The notes below the pieces were generated by a model. It was not told the origin of the DNA, did no database searches, and saw nothing but the letters and a program-made list of their open reading frames with translations. From Serripes groenlandicus (taxonomy: Eukaryota > Mollusca > Bivalvia > Cardiida > Cardiidae), in contig JASEVX010000012.1 of NCBI GenBank assembly GCA_031761405.1, positions 19,592,871 to 19,656,870 on the forward strand: 64,000 bases of DNA, read 5' to 3'. The position numbers were made by a program, and so were the translations under genes. Below, piece after piece: positions 1 through 10,988 of the stretch. Numbering within the stretch: position 1 is the stretch's first letter; the number at the start of each line of letters is the position of its first letter.

Positions 1-80
1 CAGCTCGTTACGAGCTGATTCACCTGAATCAGTATTGTTTGCAAAAACCTCAATTTTGCCTTTGGTGCAGAAAGGGTTAA
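1..80 (-). mobile_element. Partial M4 MITE at window edge
   Basis: The sequence matches, in reverse complement, the central dyad and one end of the complete M4 element at 32783-32996: the AGCTCGTTACGAGCT palindrome, the CAATACTGATTC block, and an end reading AAAGGGTTAA. The rest of the element lies outside the window. Confidence 0.6.
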
Positions 81-138
81 GCCACGTAACACGAATATCG
101 ATCCTAGTGTTCAATTAGGATCAAGATCGGCCGCTGTA

Positions 139-2816
139 TACATGATCACTTTCTAGTCGTGCATACATGTTCATTTTCTAGTCGTGCATACATGTTCACT
201 TTCTAGTCGTGCATACATGTTCACTTTCTAGTCGTGCATACATGTTCACTTTCTAGTCGTGCATACATGTTTACTTTCTAGTCGTGCATAAATGTTTACT
301 TTCTAGTCGTGCATACATGTTTACTTTCTAGTCGTGCATACGTGTTTACTTTCTAGTCGTGCATTCATGTTCACCTTCTAGTCGTGCATACATGTTTACT
401 TTCTAGTCGTGCATACATGTTTATTTTCTAGTCGTGCATACATGTTTACTTTCTAGTCGTGCATACATGTTTACTTTCTAGTCGTGCATTCATGTTCACC
501 GTCTAGTCGTGCATACATGTTTACCTTCTAGTCGTGCATACATGTTCACTGTCTGGTCGTGCATACATGTTCACTTTCTAGTCGTGCATACATGTTCACT
601 TTCTAGTCGTGCATACATGTTTACCTTCTAGTCGTGCATACATGTTTACTTTCTAGTCGTGCATACATGTTTACTTTCTAGTCGTGCATACATGTTCACC
701 TTCTAATCGTGCATACATGTTCACTTTCTAGTCGTGCATACATGTTTAATTTCTAGTCGTGCATACATGTTCATCTTCTAGTCGTGCATACATGTTCATT
801 TTCTAGACGTGCATACACGTTCACCTTTTAGTCGTGCATACATGTTTACCTTCTAGTCGTGCATACACGTTCACCTTCTAGACGTGCATACATGTTTACT
901 TTCTAGTCGTGCATATATGTTCACCTTCTAGTCGTGCATACATGTTCACTTTCTAGTCGTGCATACATGTTTACTTTCTAGACGTGCATACATGTTCACC
1001 TTCTAGTCGTGCATACATGTTCACTTTCTAGTCGTGCATACATGTTTACTTTCTAGTCGTGCATAAGTGTTAACTTTTTAGTCGCACATACATGTTCACT
1101 TTCTAGTCGTGCATACATGTTCACATTCTAGTCGTGCATACATGTTTACTTTCTAGTCGTGCATACATGTTCATCTTCTAGTCGTGCATACATGTTCATT
1201 GTCTAGACGTGCATACATGTTCACCTTTTAGTCGTGCATACATGTTCATCTTCTAGTCGTGCAAACATGTTCATTTTCTAGACGTGCATACATGTTCACC
1301 TTCTAGTCGTGCATACATGTTCACTTTCTAGTCGTGCATACATGTTTACTTTCTAGTCGTGCATAAGTGTTAACTTTTTAGTCGCGCATACATGTTCACT
1401 TTCTAGTCGTGCATACATGTTCACCTTCTAGTCGTGCATACATGTTTACTTTCTAGTCGTGCATACATGTTCATCTTCTAGTCGTGCATACATGTTCATT
1501 GTCTAGACGTGCATACACGTTCACCTTTTAGTCGTGCATACATGTTCACTATCTAGTCGTGCATACATGTTTACTTTCTAGTCGTGCATACATGTTCATC
1601 TTCTAGTCGTGCAAACATGTTCATTTTCTAGACGTGCATACATGTTCACCTTCTAGTCGTGCATACATGTTCACTTTCTAGTCGTGCATACATGTTTACT
1701 TTCTAGTCGTGCATAAGTGTTAACTTTTTAGTCGCGCATACATGTTCACTTTCTAGTCGTGCATACATGTTCACCTTCTAGTCGTGCATACATGTTTACT
1801 TTCTAGTCGTGCATACATGTTCATCTTCTAGTCATGCATACATGTTCATTGTCTAGACGTGCATACATGTTCACCTTTTAGTCGTGCATACATGTTCACC
1901 TTCTAGTCGTGCATACATGTTCATTGTCTAGACGTGCATACATGTTCACCTTTTAGTCGTGCATACATGTTCACCTTCTAGTCGTGCATACATGTTCACC
2001 TTCTAGTCGTGCATACATGTTTACTTTCTAGTCGTGCATACATGTTCATTTTCTAGACGTGCATACATGTTCACCTTCTAGTCGTGCATACATGTTCACC
2101 TTCTAGTCGTGCATACCTGTTTACTTTCTAGTCGTGCATACATGTTCATCTTCTAGACGTGCATACATGTTCACCTTCTAGTCGTGCATACATGTTCACC
2201 TTCTAGTCGTGCATACATGTTTACTTTCTAGTCGTGCATACATGTTCATCTTCTAGACGTGCATACATGTTCACCTTCTAGTCGTGCATACATGTTCACC
2301 TTCTAGTCGTGCATACATGTTTACTTTCTAGTCGTGCATACATGTTCATTTTCTAGACGTGCATACATGTTCACCTTCTAGACGTGCATACATGTTTACT
2401 TTCTAGTCGCGCAAACATGTTTACTTTCTAGTCTTGCATACATGTTTACTTTCTAGTCATGCATACATGTTCACTTTCTAGTCGTGCATACATGTTCACT
2501 TTCTAGTCGTGCATACATGTTTACCTTCTAGTGGTGCATACATGTTCACTTTCTAGTCGTGCATACATGTTCACTTTCTAGTCATGCATACATGTTCGTG
2601 GCTAGTCGTGCATTTATGTTCACTTTCTAGTCGTGCATACATGTTCACTTTCTAGTCGTGCATACATGTTCACTTTCTAGTCGTGCATACATGTTCACTT
2701 TCTAGTCGGGCATACATGTTCACTTTCTAGTCGTGCATACATGTTCACTTTCTAGTCGTGCATACATGTTCACTTTTTAGTTGTGCATACATGTTCACTT
2801 TCTAGTCGTGCAAACA
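139..2816. repeat. 25-bp satellite array, about 107 copies
   Basis: Head-to-tail repeat of a 25-bp unit (TTCTAGTCGTGCATACATGT plus TCACT), almost without length change; one 24-bp unit lies near 2600. Units differ at a few fixed positions (TTCACT/TTTACT/TTCACC, TCGTGC/ACGTGC). Variants are ordered rather than random: a variant containing GCATAAGTGTTAACTTTTTA recurs at 1061, 1361 and 1711, and the ACGTGC variant recurs every 100 bp at 2051, 2151, 2251 and 2351. No open frame runs through it. Confidence 0.95.
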
Positions 2817-2930
2817 TCACTGAATACTTCTTATAAAATGGTCGTTAACAAACGTCGAGCTTACCCTTATCTCGCAGTACGCGACTTTAAGCATCAATTG
2901 TCGAACCTGATAAGCCACACTTTCAACTAA

Positions 2931-3054
2931 TCTTGCAAACATTGAATACCTAGATTACCTTGCAAACATTGAATACCTAGATTACCTTGCAAACATTGAA
3001 TACCTAGATTACCTTGCAAACATTGAATACCTAGATTACCTTGCAAACATTGTT
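2931..3054. repeat. 27-bp tandem repeat, about 4.5 copies
   Basis: Unit CTTGCAAACATTGAATACCT plus AGATTAC repeated almost perfectly. It lies just past the 25-bp satellite but is unrelated to it. Confidence 0.9.
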
Positions 3055-3179
3055 CGCCACTCCTGTATCGATTCTTGGATAAAAGTCCAAGGACGTGTCC
3101 ATAAAATGGGTAGACAAAAATACAGCCTGATAAAGGGCCAACTTTACAGTACTTTGATCGAGACTGCGATTGATGGTTG

Positions 3180-3470
3180 GGGTAGTGCACTGGTGAGCAC
3201 ACTGGACTGTCAATCCAGAGGTCTGGGATTCAAATGTAAGGGTTGCTTTTAAGCGTCTCCCACTCAACTGGATGTCAAGTACTTGTCCTTTTCGGGACAA
3301 ATAACATCGCGTTTATCTGTGCTATACTCCGGGCTCGTAAAAGAATCAAGGGGGCTTTTCGGAAAGAGCTAGGGTACCCAGCCCGAATTCCCTTGTATCC
3401 AACTTTGTCTTCTCGCTGAATAGTTAATTCCGCGAGGGTAAATAAACACACACAAACAAGACTGCGATTG
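3180..3470 (+). mobile_element. Degenerate tRNA-derived SINE-like repeat
   Basis: Begins with a tRNA-like head (GTAGTGCACTGG, then a CTGGA/TCCAG anticodon-stem look-alike with loop CTGTCAA, then GGGATTCAAAT as a weak B box) and runs into a non-tRNA body ending in AAATAAACACACACAAAC. A diverged relative lies at about 28700-28925 on the other strand. The head lacks a good acceptor stem, so it is not called as a tRNA gene. Confidence 0.4.
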
Positions 3471-3788
3471 GTTTCAAAACTCCTGATTGTCGGTTTTCGT
3501 GTGGCGTCGATAATTTACGCCAACGAAGACAAAGACCAGGGTTTTCTTATTCCTCATACTGTTCATCTAAAATGACTCTTACAATGAAGGCAAACATAAA
3601 TATCTCAAATCTTATCATAACAATATTATTAGTTATATTAATATATATTAATTATCATAATATTGAGCTCCCTTTCGATAGAACGTCGTATAGGCGAAAA
3701 CTCATACATGTAGGTAGACACATGCGCCTTTGTAAAGGTAAAAATAAAATATATAACATGTAATTAATTTTGTATTATGCTGGCCTTA

Positions 3789-3995
3789 GTAGTTTTACGC
3801 CGCTTTCAACATTATTTCAGTTATATAACGGCGACAGTTCACTTATTCATGATCCCTGGGTAAATAAACCAGTACTAGGCTAGAAAATGAGCTATGCCCA
3901 AGGGCACTCAACCATGACCGTCTTGCCGTGACTGGGGACCGAGCTCGGGACGCCCGGTTTCAAATCCCCGACACTGACCACTCGACCACGGCGGA
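3789..3995 (-). mobile_element. SINE-B copy
   Basis: Read on the minus strand, a tRNA-like head (CCGTGGTCGAGTGG A box, GGGGATTTGAAAC region) leads to a body whose + strand landmarks are CATGATCCCTGGGTAAATAA and CCAGTACTAGGCTAG, and to a tail TTTCAACATTATTTCAG on the + strand. The same block recurs at 10800, 12477, 13289, 51090, 53655 and 53939. Confidence 0.7.
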
Positions 3996-4107
3996 TTCCT
4001 TGACGAAGTTAGAATACCAATGAAAATCTCTTCATACCTCCTTGAAATGATTACTCCGCTCCTATCTTTTGCTTTAGTATATGTTGGTTCTCGTTTGTTT
4101 ATAAACC

Positions 4108-4371
4108 GACCCAGTGGTGAAGTGGTAGAGCATCCGCCTCGGGAGCGAGAGGTCGCGGATTCGATCCCCGGCCGGGTCATACCAAATACATTAAAAATAG
4201 TTTTAATGGCTGCCCACCTTGGCGGTCAGGGTCATAGGGTTAACATTACAATGGACTGTCAGGATAAATGAAGCAGTAGTACTGGTAACTTACCCAGGCA
4301 ACAAATTGATATAACTGCTAAATTGTTGAAGCGGTGTAAAACACAAGACATTCAATCAATCAATCAATCGT
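4108..4371 (+). mobile_element. SINE-A, full-length tRNA-derived copy
   Basis: A well-kept tRNA-like head (GTGGTGAAGTGGTAGAGC A box; GGATTCGATCCCC B box) is followed by a conserved body (TTGGCGGTCAGGGTCATAGG, ACTGTCAGGATAAATG, CCCAGGCAA) and a GTAAAACAC tail with (CAAT)n. This is the best copy of the most abundant SINE here. The body fused behind the B box is why it is not called as a functional tRNA. Confidence 0.8.
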
Positions 4372-5243
4372 TTGTTTATGGGAAACTCATTTGTATTTTC
4401 TTTGCCACGTTTTTGTTGTAAAATAGCTAAAGACAATGTACTTTTCCGATGCTTATAAAATGTAATTAATGAATAGAGTTGAAAACGCTGTGGTCAAAGC
4501 AGTATATTGACCATTATGAGCAATGTCTTGCAGAAGTTTTTGAAAGACTTTATTATCACCACAAAATATTGTGTATTAAGGAGCGTTTTCGGCTTTTGCA
4601 ATCCAGTTACTCGAGTATAAAACCTGGACATGCGCAGTACACGACACGAGTAAACTATTCACGAACGCCTAACTCCAGTTTTGTGTTGTTTACAAAATGG
4701 CGGCATTCTGTGCATCAGCCGTCGCCATCTTTGATCTCGTGTTACCCGTCAAATAGGTGTGTGTGTGTGGGGGGGGGGGGGGGGGGGGGGGGGTCGTTCT
4801 AGTCGAGTAGATTAGAGATTAAGCGCATGCGCAGTTCGCTTATTCGATACGTTCGATTTTCAACTCCAGTTACTCTCGTTGCGCGAGTAAAGAAGTCGAA
4901 AACGTTCTAAGAGTCACCAGAGCTCTAGATAAGGGGCTTTCCCGTTAAACGGTTCATATGTAAAGGATTAATGTCCAGTCCTTTACTACATATAGAGGTC
5001 AGTGGCGCGTTTGCAGTAGGCAACTTTCCACAATGAGCATTTTCCAATTTTTTTCACAATGTTTTCAACTGTATTCAAATAATTATAACTTCATTTATTA
5101 AGTTTTTCCTTCTCGATGATTTAAAATCATCTGCTGACGAGTGTTGTTGTTGTTGTATCTGGGAATGGGTTAACATAACAGTGTTCCCCATCTCTGAATG
5201 TTAGATAAATGTCAGTGGCGTAGCTTGGCAATAATCAATGTGT
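4372..5243. other. No gene seen; M1 fragments and poly-G tract
   Basis: Contains short pieces resembling MITE M1 (for example TTGAAAACGCTGTGG near 4479), a (GT)n-(G)n tract at about 4757-4792, and a CTCTAGATAAGGGGCTTTCC stretch near 4923 that resembles short palindromic repeats at 32003 and 58500. Frames across this stretch have no recognisable domain. Confidence 0.6.
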
Positions 5244-5472
5244 AGGCCGTCTCGTGAGAAAATCAACATTGTGGACTCTGCGTAAAGTATCGACCCGGAT
5301 CAGCCTAAGCATGCCACACAGGCCTACCCGGATAGACACTTTTCGCCTCCTGTGGATTTTCTGTTTCAGAAATAACTACTCTATACATCTACCCCCCCTA
5401 AGACGGAATGTGTCGACCGGATCAGTCTGCGCGGACAGCGCAGGCTGATCTGGTCGATACATTACGCAGATG
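5244..5472. mobile_element. M2 palindromic MITE, diverged
   Basis: Ends read GGCCGTCTCGTGAGAAAATC and GATACATTACGCAGATGTC. The middle has the M2 landmarks GGATTTTCTGTTTCAG and GCGCAGGCTGATCTGG. The best copy is at 53266-53523. Confidence 0.7.
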
Positions 5473-5761
5473 TCTATCGCCGCAGCTGCATTTTGAGGAA
5501 ATATGTGTAGGCACGTGCCTACATTGCCTAAAGGGAGCTACGCCCCTAAATGTGTATTTTAAATTACATTCAAATTGACAGTAGAAAAGAGCTATCCGAG
5601 CCTAATTTGTTTGCTCTAGATTATTATCCCCAATACCTCATTGATCAGTTACTCGATGTTTTGTACTTTATTCTTTTGGAACAAAGACTTTTCGACATTA
5701 TTTAACTTAGAAATATATTTTATACATAACAATGCTTCCTGTTGTGGATAAATGAAAGGAA

Positions 5762-5962
5762 CAGCCGAGTCCCGGTAACTCAGTCGGTAGTTGTGAGTTC
5801 GAGCCACCCCAGCTTGACCAACATTCTATCTGCCATTTGACAAAAGGCCGACAAGCGTCATTTGTCTGCCATCAATGGGCTAACAGCCCGTGTGGAAAAG
5901 AAGCCAGTTGCTTGGAAACACTGTTATGTCGAATATTTCGTGAAACTTTCAATAACTAAAAA
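5762..5962 (+). mobile_element. SINE-C copy, head partly deleted
   Basis: A tRNA-like head (GTAACTCAGTCGGTAG, GAGTTCGAGCC) with the anticodon arm missing is followed by the SINE-C body (GCGTCATTTGTCTGCCATCA, GTTGCTTGGAAACA). It lies about 125 bp upstream of exon A, so the promoter region of A is close to, or partly inside, a SINE. Confidence 0.6.
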
Positions 5963-6086
5963 ACCATGCTGTTTAAATTCGATATAGTTTGTAACGTGAT
6001 AAAGTGGGGTTGAAACTTTAGGTATACGTTTTAAATTGCGTGCGCTGATCGTGATAGGTTAAACAGTAAAACCCGATAAGTGGACA

Positions 6087-7065
6087 ATGATGGCGGGTAA
6101 CTCAATGGTTGTGCGTGGAGTACTTTCTATTTCTTTTTTCTGTAAATTGACAATTGTTTCTGGCTCCGTCGTCTGTACAAACGACTGTGGATATACAACG
6201 CAATGGACTAACTGGTCTTGCGACAAGTGCTCGAGTTTCAGACCGATGGCTTCACGGGTTCGCGGTCTTTGCTGTAAAAAGGAATCGAAGGACCAATGTT
6301 TAAGACGTTGTCATAAGACAGATGTGGATATCAACCAACAAAGTCCATGCCATCTCGTTTGCAAATGCAATAGTGTATCGTGTACAGCTAGAGTAACTAC
6401 AGCGGAAGTGATGGTTACAACTTTGGTTGCCCGTGAATCGACATTTAGTAGTACTACTTTCAGCAAGCTCGCGACAACGGACAATCCAGTAGTGCATGCA
6501 GCTGCTACAAGTAGCAATCCTGTGGTGACTGGCCTATCTTCACTATCAGACAGAGCACCTACTGATTCTCCTGTGTCATCTGACAGTTCAGTCGTTCGAG
6601 CAGAAACTACATTCAGTAGTTCTACGATAGGCGAACCTGCGACAACTGACAAACAATTAGTTTATGAGGCTGCTACAAGCTTAAGCAGCACACATGTGGT
6701 GACTGGATTATCAACACAATCAGAAAACATAACTCCTGATGTTTTGGTTTCATCTGATGCTCCAGTTGTAGTCCAAACAGCAACTACAAGCAGAAACAAC
6801 GTGTTCAGTGATTCAACAACCGTATCGGGAACTAACATCACATCAATTCCGTCCGTAGGCCCTTCAAGCTCCGCAGTAGTTTTGACCGGTAGTACTACAT
6901 TAGGTTCATTTACACGGGTTTCACTAACTGGTGGGTCGACACCGAGACATTCTGTTAGCACTTCAAATGTGATGCTAAATGGTCCATGCAGATGGCTCTG
7001 TAGACAGTTACTTGGCAAGACGGAATGCTCCAATGAATGCAGCAAACCGCGAATCTGGAATTTTT
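6087..7065 (+). CDS. Ectodomain exon A: secreted/membrane Cys-rich mucin-like protein
   Basis: Encodes 326 residues plus one base. Residues 1-27 look like a signal peptide (hydrophobic VLSISFFCKLTIVSGS). Residues about 29-98 form a Cys-rich module with WTNW (a C-mannosylation type WxxW motif), WSCDKC, R-x-R-x-LCC, CLRRC and PCHLVC. Residues about 100-295 are rich in Ser, Thr, Ala and Val, with roughly 58-residue repeats (both contain TTFSS or STFSS and VVTGLS), consistent with an O-glycosylated stalk. The last 30 residues form a small module C-x3-C-x6-C-x3-C-x7-C. Exon B is a clear paralogue of both Cys modules. The open frame continues only to a stop at 7071-7073, but a GTAAGT donor at 7066 lies in the same place and phase as in exon B. 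It could therefore join the transmembrane exon at 26067, or terminate as a secreted form. The W..WSC..C pattern recalls thrombospondin type 1 repeats, but family membership is not certain. The ATG is the first of two in a row before the hydrophobic stretch. Confidence 0.75.
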
Positions 7066-7207
7066 GTAAGTAAATTACAATATATATTTATTAATGCTGT
7101 TAATAACAACGAAAATACAAAAATACATTTAGAATATTTTATTCATATTTTAAGTCAAAACAGAAATATTCGTATTTTATTTTTCATTTTTTGAAAAGGT
7201 GTCTTTA

Positions 7208-7213
7208 AATAAA
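7208..7213 (+). promoter_or_regulatory. Possible poly(A) signal after exon A
   Basis: AATAAA lies about 135 bp after the stop that is reached if the GTAAGT donor at 7066 is not used. It would allow a secreted transcript ending here. This is only a hexamer match in AT-rich DNA. Confidence 0.3.
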
Positions 7214-7546
7214 CCCGAGAAAGTGACTTAGAACGCATTCTTTATTTTTTTTAGTTATACCGCAATGTTTAATTTTTAGTTACAATGCACCTTTTGTTAT
7301 AGTAACACACTTTTTCTTTTTCTTGTATAGTAATAGTATTTAACAAATAAAAAACAAAACACTAAATATGCCCGGAAATTATTCATATTGTAATATGGTA
7401 TTCCTGGTAAGAAAATCAACATACGGTAGAGTATTATATATATAACCTGAGTCAAATTCATTCATTTCTTTCATCATGTGCTGTCATTCACATATTTCTT
7501 TGAACTCATACGTGTGTGGTTTTTTTCTTTTATGTTTACCAAGGTC

Positions 7547-7776
7547 TTAACCCTTTCCCTCATATAGACGCTTTCTGACGCCTCTGCAGCAGACGGCTTT
7601 TTGAAAACATAGTGAAAAAAGAAGAAATTGCACAAAACGTGCAATTTCTCCCTTTGCCACAATGTTTTCCACTTTTTGTCATAGGTTATCCATTCAATTA
7701 TGGAGATTTTCTATGTTTTGACAAAATACATTCAAAGTCGTCTGCTGCAGAATTGTCGTATGAGGGAAAGGGTTAA
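7547..7776 (+). mobile_element. M1 MITE, complete, TTAA-bounded
   Basis: Bounded by TTAA on both sides, with inverted ends TTAACCCTTTCCCTCATA and TATGAGGGAAAGGGTTAA. Inside it has a hairpin GAAATTGCACAAAACGTGCA and paired GCTGCAG blocks (TCTGCAGCAGACGG near the left end, CGTCTGCTGCAGAATTG near the right). The TTAA plus CCC ends suggest mobilisation by a piggyBac-type transposase; that is inference. Confidence 0.85.
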
Positions 7777-7953
7777 CCTCTTTAAAAAAGAAACGTGGGA
7801 ATTAACGACCGGGAAAAACCTTACCAGCCCTCGACGCCGTGTAGTCTTATATAGTCCTTTTGTGATGGTCACCGAATCATTCAAAAAATGGAATTTGCTA
7901 TAGGTTTTCAATTGTCCGGTTTCGTGTTGTATAGCTCATGTCGTATGTGCTTT

Positions 7954-8190
7954 ACCGCATTGGTGGTGTAGTGGTTGAGCGTAAGCTTCGGGTGCGGGAA
8001 GTCACGGGTTCGTTCCCCGGTCGGACCACATCGAAGACTTTAAAATGGTATCGCATGTAATGGCTTTCATCTTTTGCGATCAGGATTCTGGGGTTAGCAT
8101 TACGACCGACTCACTGGTGTCAGGATTAAATTACCAGTAGTTCTGGTTATTAACCCAGGAAACGTCGTGATATACCTGAAAATCTACATG
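7954..8190 (+). mobile_element. SINE-A copy
   Basis: Head TTGGTGGTGTAGTGGTTGAG with B box GGGTTCGTTCCCC and anticodon-like loop TTCGGGT (tRNA-Pro-like), then the SINE-A body (GGGGTTAGCATTACGA, GGTGTCAGGATTAAAT, CCCAGGAAACG). Confidence 0.75.
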
Positions 8191-9166
8191 CAAACATAAC
8201 ATATCTGCTTTTACTGGCTTTTATTTAAACCTTTCCCACATACAGCAAATCTGCGGCTTTGAAAACATCCGGGCAAAAAACGAAGACATTTCAATAACTA
8301 AAAGCAGAAGTATCCAAAAACGGTTGGAAATATTGCAATAAAACGAGAAATCGTTTTTTTTTTTATATAACTAACTGAATCCCATGCAGTTTTGTTGGAA
8401 GGATAGGGCCTTCACAACCGTTTCTATCTGTGCACGGTGTGCGGCCTTGGCCTTTGTTTCACTTCACGACAGCATGGTCTTCCTCAGTTCAATCACCAAA
8501 GTCAATCACCAGGAATTCATGCGTCAACCTCTTTTCCTCGTTCCCTGTGGAACAGTCAAGGACTTGTCTTGCAGTGTTGTGCTGTTGGCATTATCAATCT
8601 AATCTAATAATGTCTAATCTATCGCTACTTATTCCGTAAGATAAAGTCTGTGATTGGCTGTTATCTGTTCTTGCCCATAAGTCCTTGTTGGAAATCATGT
8701 CAGATCATCGTATGCGAGGTACCTGCTTAAGGCATTGGTTGACGTCTCCAGGTTTCACTGAGCTCCGATTTAGCTTCGTCTTTAGTGTCTATTTATTATA
8801 TATACAATAGGCATGCAATAACCCGAAGTTGAAAGGGAACCCCTAAATTACTTCGAATTATCAACGTCTTCGAGTGATCCGTCATTATTATACTAAATTC
8901 ATTTATTTACGGTAATTCATGATGCTTAAATTTTGTTTTATAAAAAGCAAAACAGGTCAGCGATACAATCATATCGTGACAACAGCACAGCAGCAGTTCT
9001 GATCTTCATCTAGGCTGTTTTCCAAAGATAGATATGTACAAGGAATTGGTTCGAGTTAAACGATGTAATCGAATTATCACTTATTCGAGTTATCGCGCTT
9101 CTACTGTGTATGAAATCTCAGCATATATCTGATTTGTATTTTGTGAGGAAATTTTCGTAAGATCTT
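8191..9166. other. No supported gene
   Basis: Holds a diverged M1-like start near 8226 (AAACCTTTCCCACATACAGC) and an open stretch at 8384-8640 in two overlapping frames with no signal peptide, domain or splice context I can support. The remainder is AT-rich unique-looking sequence. Confidence 0.5.
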
Positions 9167-9381
9167 GGGACCGAGCCCCGATATCTCAGTCGCAAGCGAC
9201 GCGTGATTTCAATCCAGGGGTCGTTAGTTCGAAACCAAGCTCAGTCGGCATTCTTTGCGACGTTTGACAACAGTCACTGTAACACGCGTCATTCGTCTGC
9301 CACCAATGTGTATGTGAACTGGCTGCCGTGATATGGCTGAACAATTTTTAAAAACGGCGTAAAACCCGAATCAATCAACCT
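9167..9381 (+). mobile_element. SINE-C copy
   Basis: tRNA-like head (GATATCTCAGTCGCAAGCGA, TTAGTTCGAAACC), body GCGTCATTCGTCTGCCACCA and tail GGCGTAAAACCCGAATCAAT. Confidence 0.7.
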
Positions 9382-9551
9382 CTAGAGTATGAGAACAGCA
9401 TCATCGAAGTCTCGCGTTCGACTCTAGTCGTGGCATGACTTTACATTACAAGTATGGTTATAACCATTAATTTGTAATTCAAAACGTAACATACATGTAC
9501 GTGTTTATCTAAATGTTTTATGATTATGAATGTTTTGTTTGTTTCTATGGT

Positions 9552-9777
9552 CAACAATTTTTCAGTTAAATCACAGCATTTCCTTGGTAAGTTACCAGTA
9601 CAATAAATCCTGACACCAGCGAGTTAGTCAAAATACTAACCCTGAGATTTCGAGCGTCAAGGTCGTAAATCGATCACTATCATTTTTAAAAGTATTTGGT
9701 ATGACCCGGCCGTAAATCGAACCCGCGACCTATCGCATCTAAGGCGGACGCTCCGCCAATACATTATCTTGGCGGTT
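9552..9777 (-). mobile_element. SINE-A copy, reverse
   Basis: On the + strand it reads tail first (TTTCAGTTAAATCACAGC, CCTGACACCAGCGAG) and ends in the inverted head (GACCCGGCCGTAAATCGAAC, AAGGCGGACGCTC). Confidence 0.7.
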
Positions 9778-10799
9778 TAAGAAATTGTATAATTCTGTAG
9801 GTTACACGAGAGGATATGATTAAAGTAATTACATTTTCGAATAGAAATTAATAGAACAGTCAATCAGAAAAATTGTGACACGCAAACAGAGGTGTTTAAT
9901 ATATTAATTCTCACATTTTTACATTTTTTGTTCATAACTATTAAGTTTCGGACATTAAAGTTTGAAACCGTTTACAGGGACAATGTAGAACTTTTTCTTG
10001 TTATGCATGATCATCCTTTTTGCTAATTGATCTCAAATGATGCAATTTTTATCCGTTAGGTTCATTGTTTAAACTTCCTTTTCCTGGTAAACGCAAGCGG
10101 CGACCTTGCATCTGAAAATATTTCATTTGATTTCTGCATATATCCTTTACATCACTTGTCATCATTTAAAAAAAATAAAAACCCACCCTTCCCACTGCTT
10201 TTATTGTGATTCTTATTTTAATTAACTGCATTTGTACTCTGTAATAGCATGTCAGTGCAATATATATGAAATTAAAGTACGAGTCAAACAACCTATGTGG
10301 AAACACATGAGTAGGTGAACTCACAGCCGCGATATGACGGCGTTAAACCCCAATAAATCAAATAAATATTAAATACGTATTAAATATCATAATCGAAAAC
10401 ATGTTAATCATTAGTTCGTGGGGTCGATCTTTAATCAAAACGTCACTTATGCTATAAATGATAAAAACCTCTTTGCCATTAAATCCAAAAAGAAGAAAAG
10501 CATGCTTGTAGCATAGATCACATGACGTGCACGTTTGACAAACGTGATAAGATCTAATCAAAACCGAAAGTCACAAGGTTTTTCCACTTCAAGACTTGAC
10601 CGTACTGACTTTCACCCGTGGGTTTGTACCCACTATATTAAGGTAACATGCATAGTATGTATATACTTCTTCTTTTGTTTTCTTTTTTCTTTATCAATAA
10701 CACAATATATCAAAACGGATAAATACAATATACATAATTATATATATATATATAAAAGGATTTTTTGTAAGCAAATTGTAAGAAATAATTTTTATTTTA
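9778..10799. other. No gene seen; AT-rich with SINE-C tail
   Basis: A SINE-C 3' fragment lies at about 10285-10365 (CCTATGTGGAAACACATGAG ... GACGGCGTTAAACCCCAATA). The rest is AT-rich, including a (TA)n run near 10741, with no supported coding frame. Confidence 0.5.
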
Positions 10800-10988
10800 T
10801 TTGGGTTTTACGCTGTCTTCAACATTATTTCAGTTATATCACGGCAACAGTTCAATTAATAATGATACCTGGGTAAGCACACCAGTACTAGGCTAGGAAA
10901 TGTGCCTTGTCCAAGGACAGTCCACCATGACTTGGGATCGAACCCGGGAAGCCCGATTGCAAATCCCCGACGCTAACCACCCGACATC
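10800..10988 (-). mobile_element. SINE-B copy
   Basis: Contains TTTCAGTTATATCACGGC, CCAGTACTAGGCTAGGAAAT and an inverted B box GGGATCGAACCCGG. The head is cut after AACCACCCGAC. Confidence 0.75.

Noticed and set aside
139..2816. Regular short repeats resembling a CRISPR array
   Set aside because: The 25-bp units follow each other with no spacers, and the context is eukaryotic. It is a satellite.
2927..3300. Minus-strand open frames with LGIQCLQGN-type repeats
   Set aside because: They are the 27-bp tandem repeat read in frame (27 is divisible by 3). No other coding feature.
4108..4180. tRNA gene (Pro-like) at the head of the repeat
   Set aside because: A and B boxes are good, but the sequence continues into a conserved SINE body with copies elsewhere. 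It is a SINE head.
5254..5448. 64-residue + strand frame
   Set aside because: Lies entirely inside an M2 MITE.
8384..8639. Two overlapping + strand frames of about 70 residues
   Set aside because: Both are open over the same DNA, neither has a recognisable motif, and there is no splice or poly(A) context.
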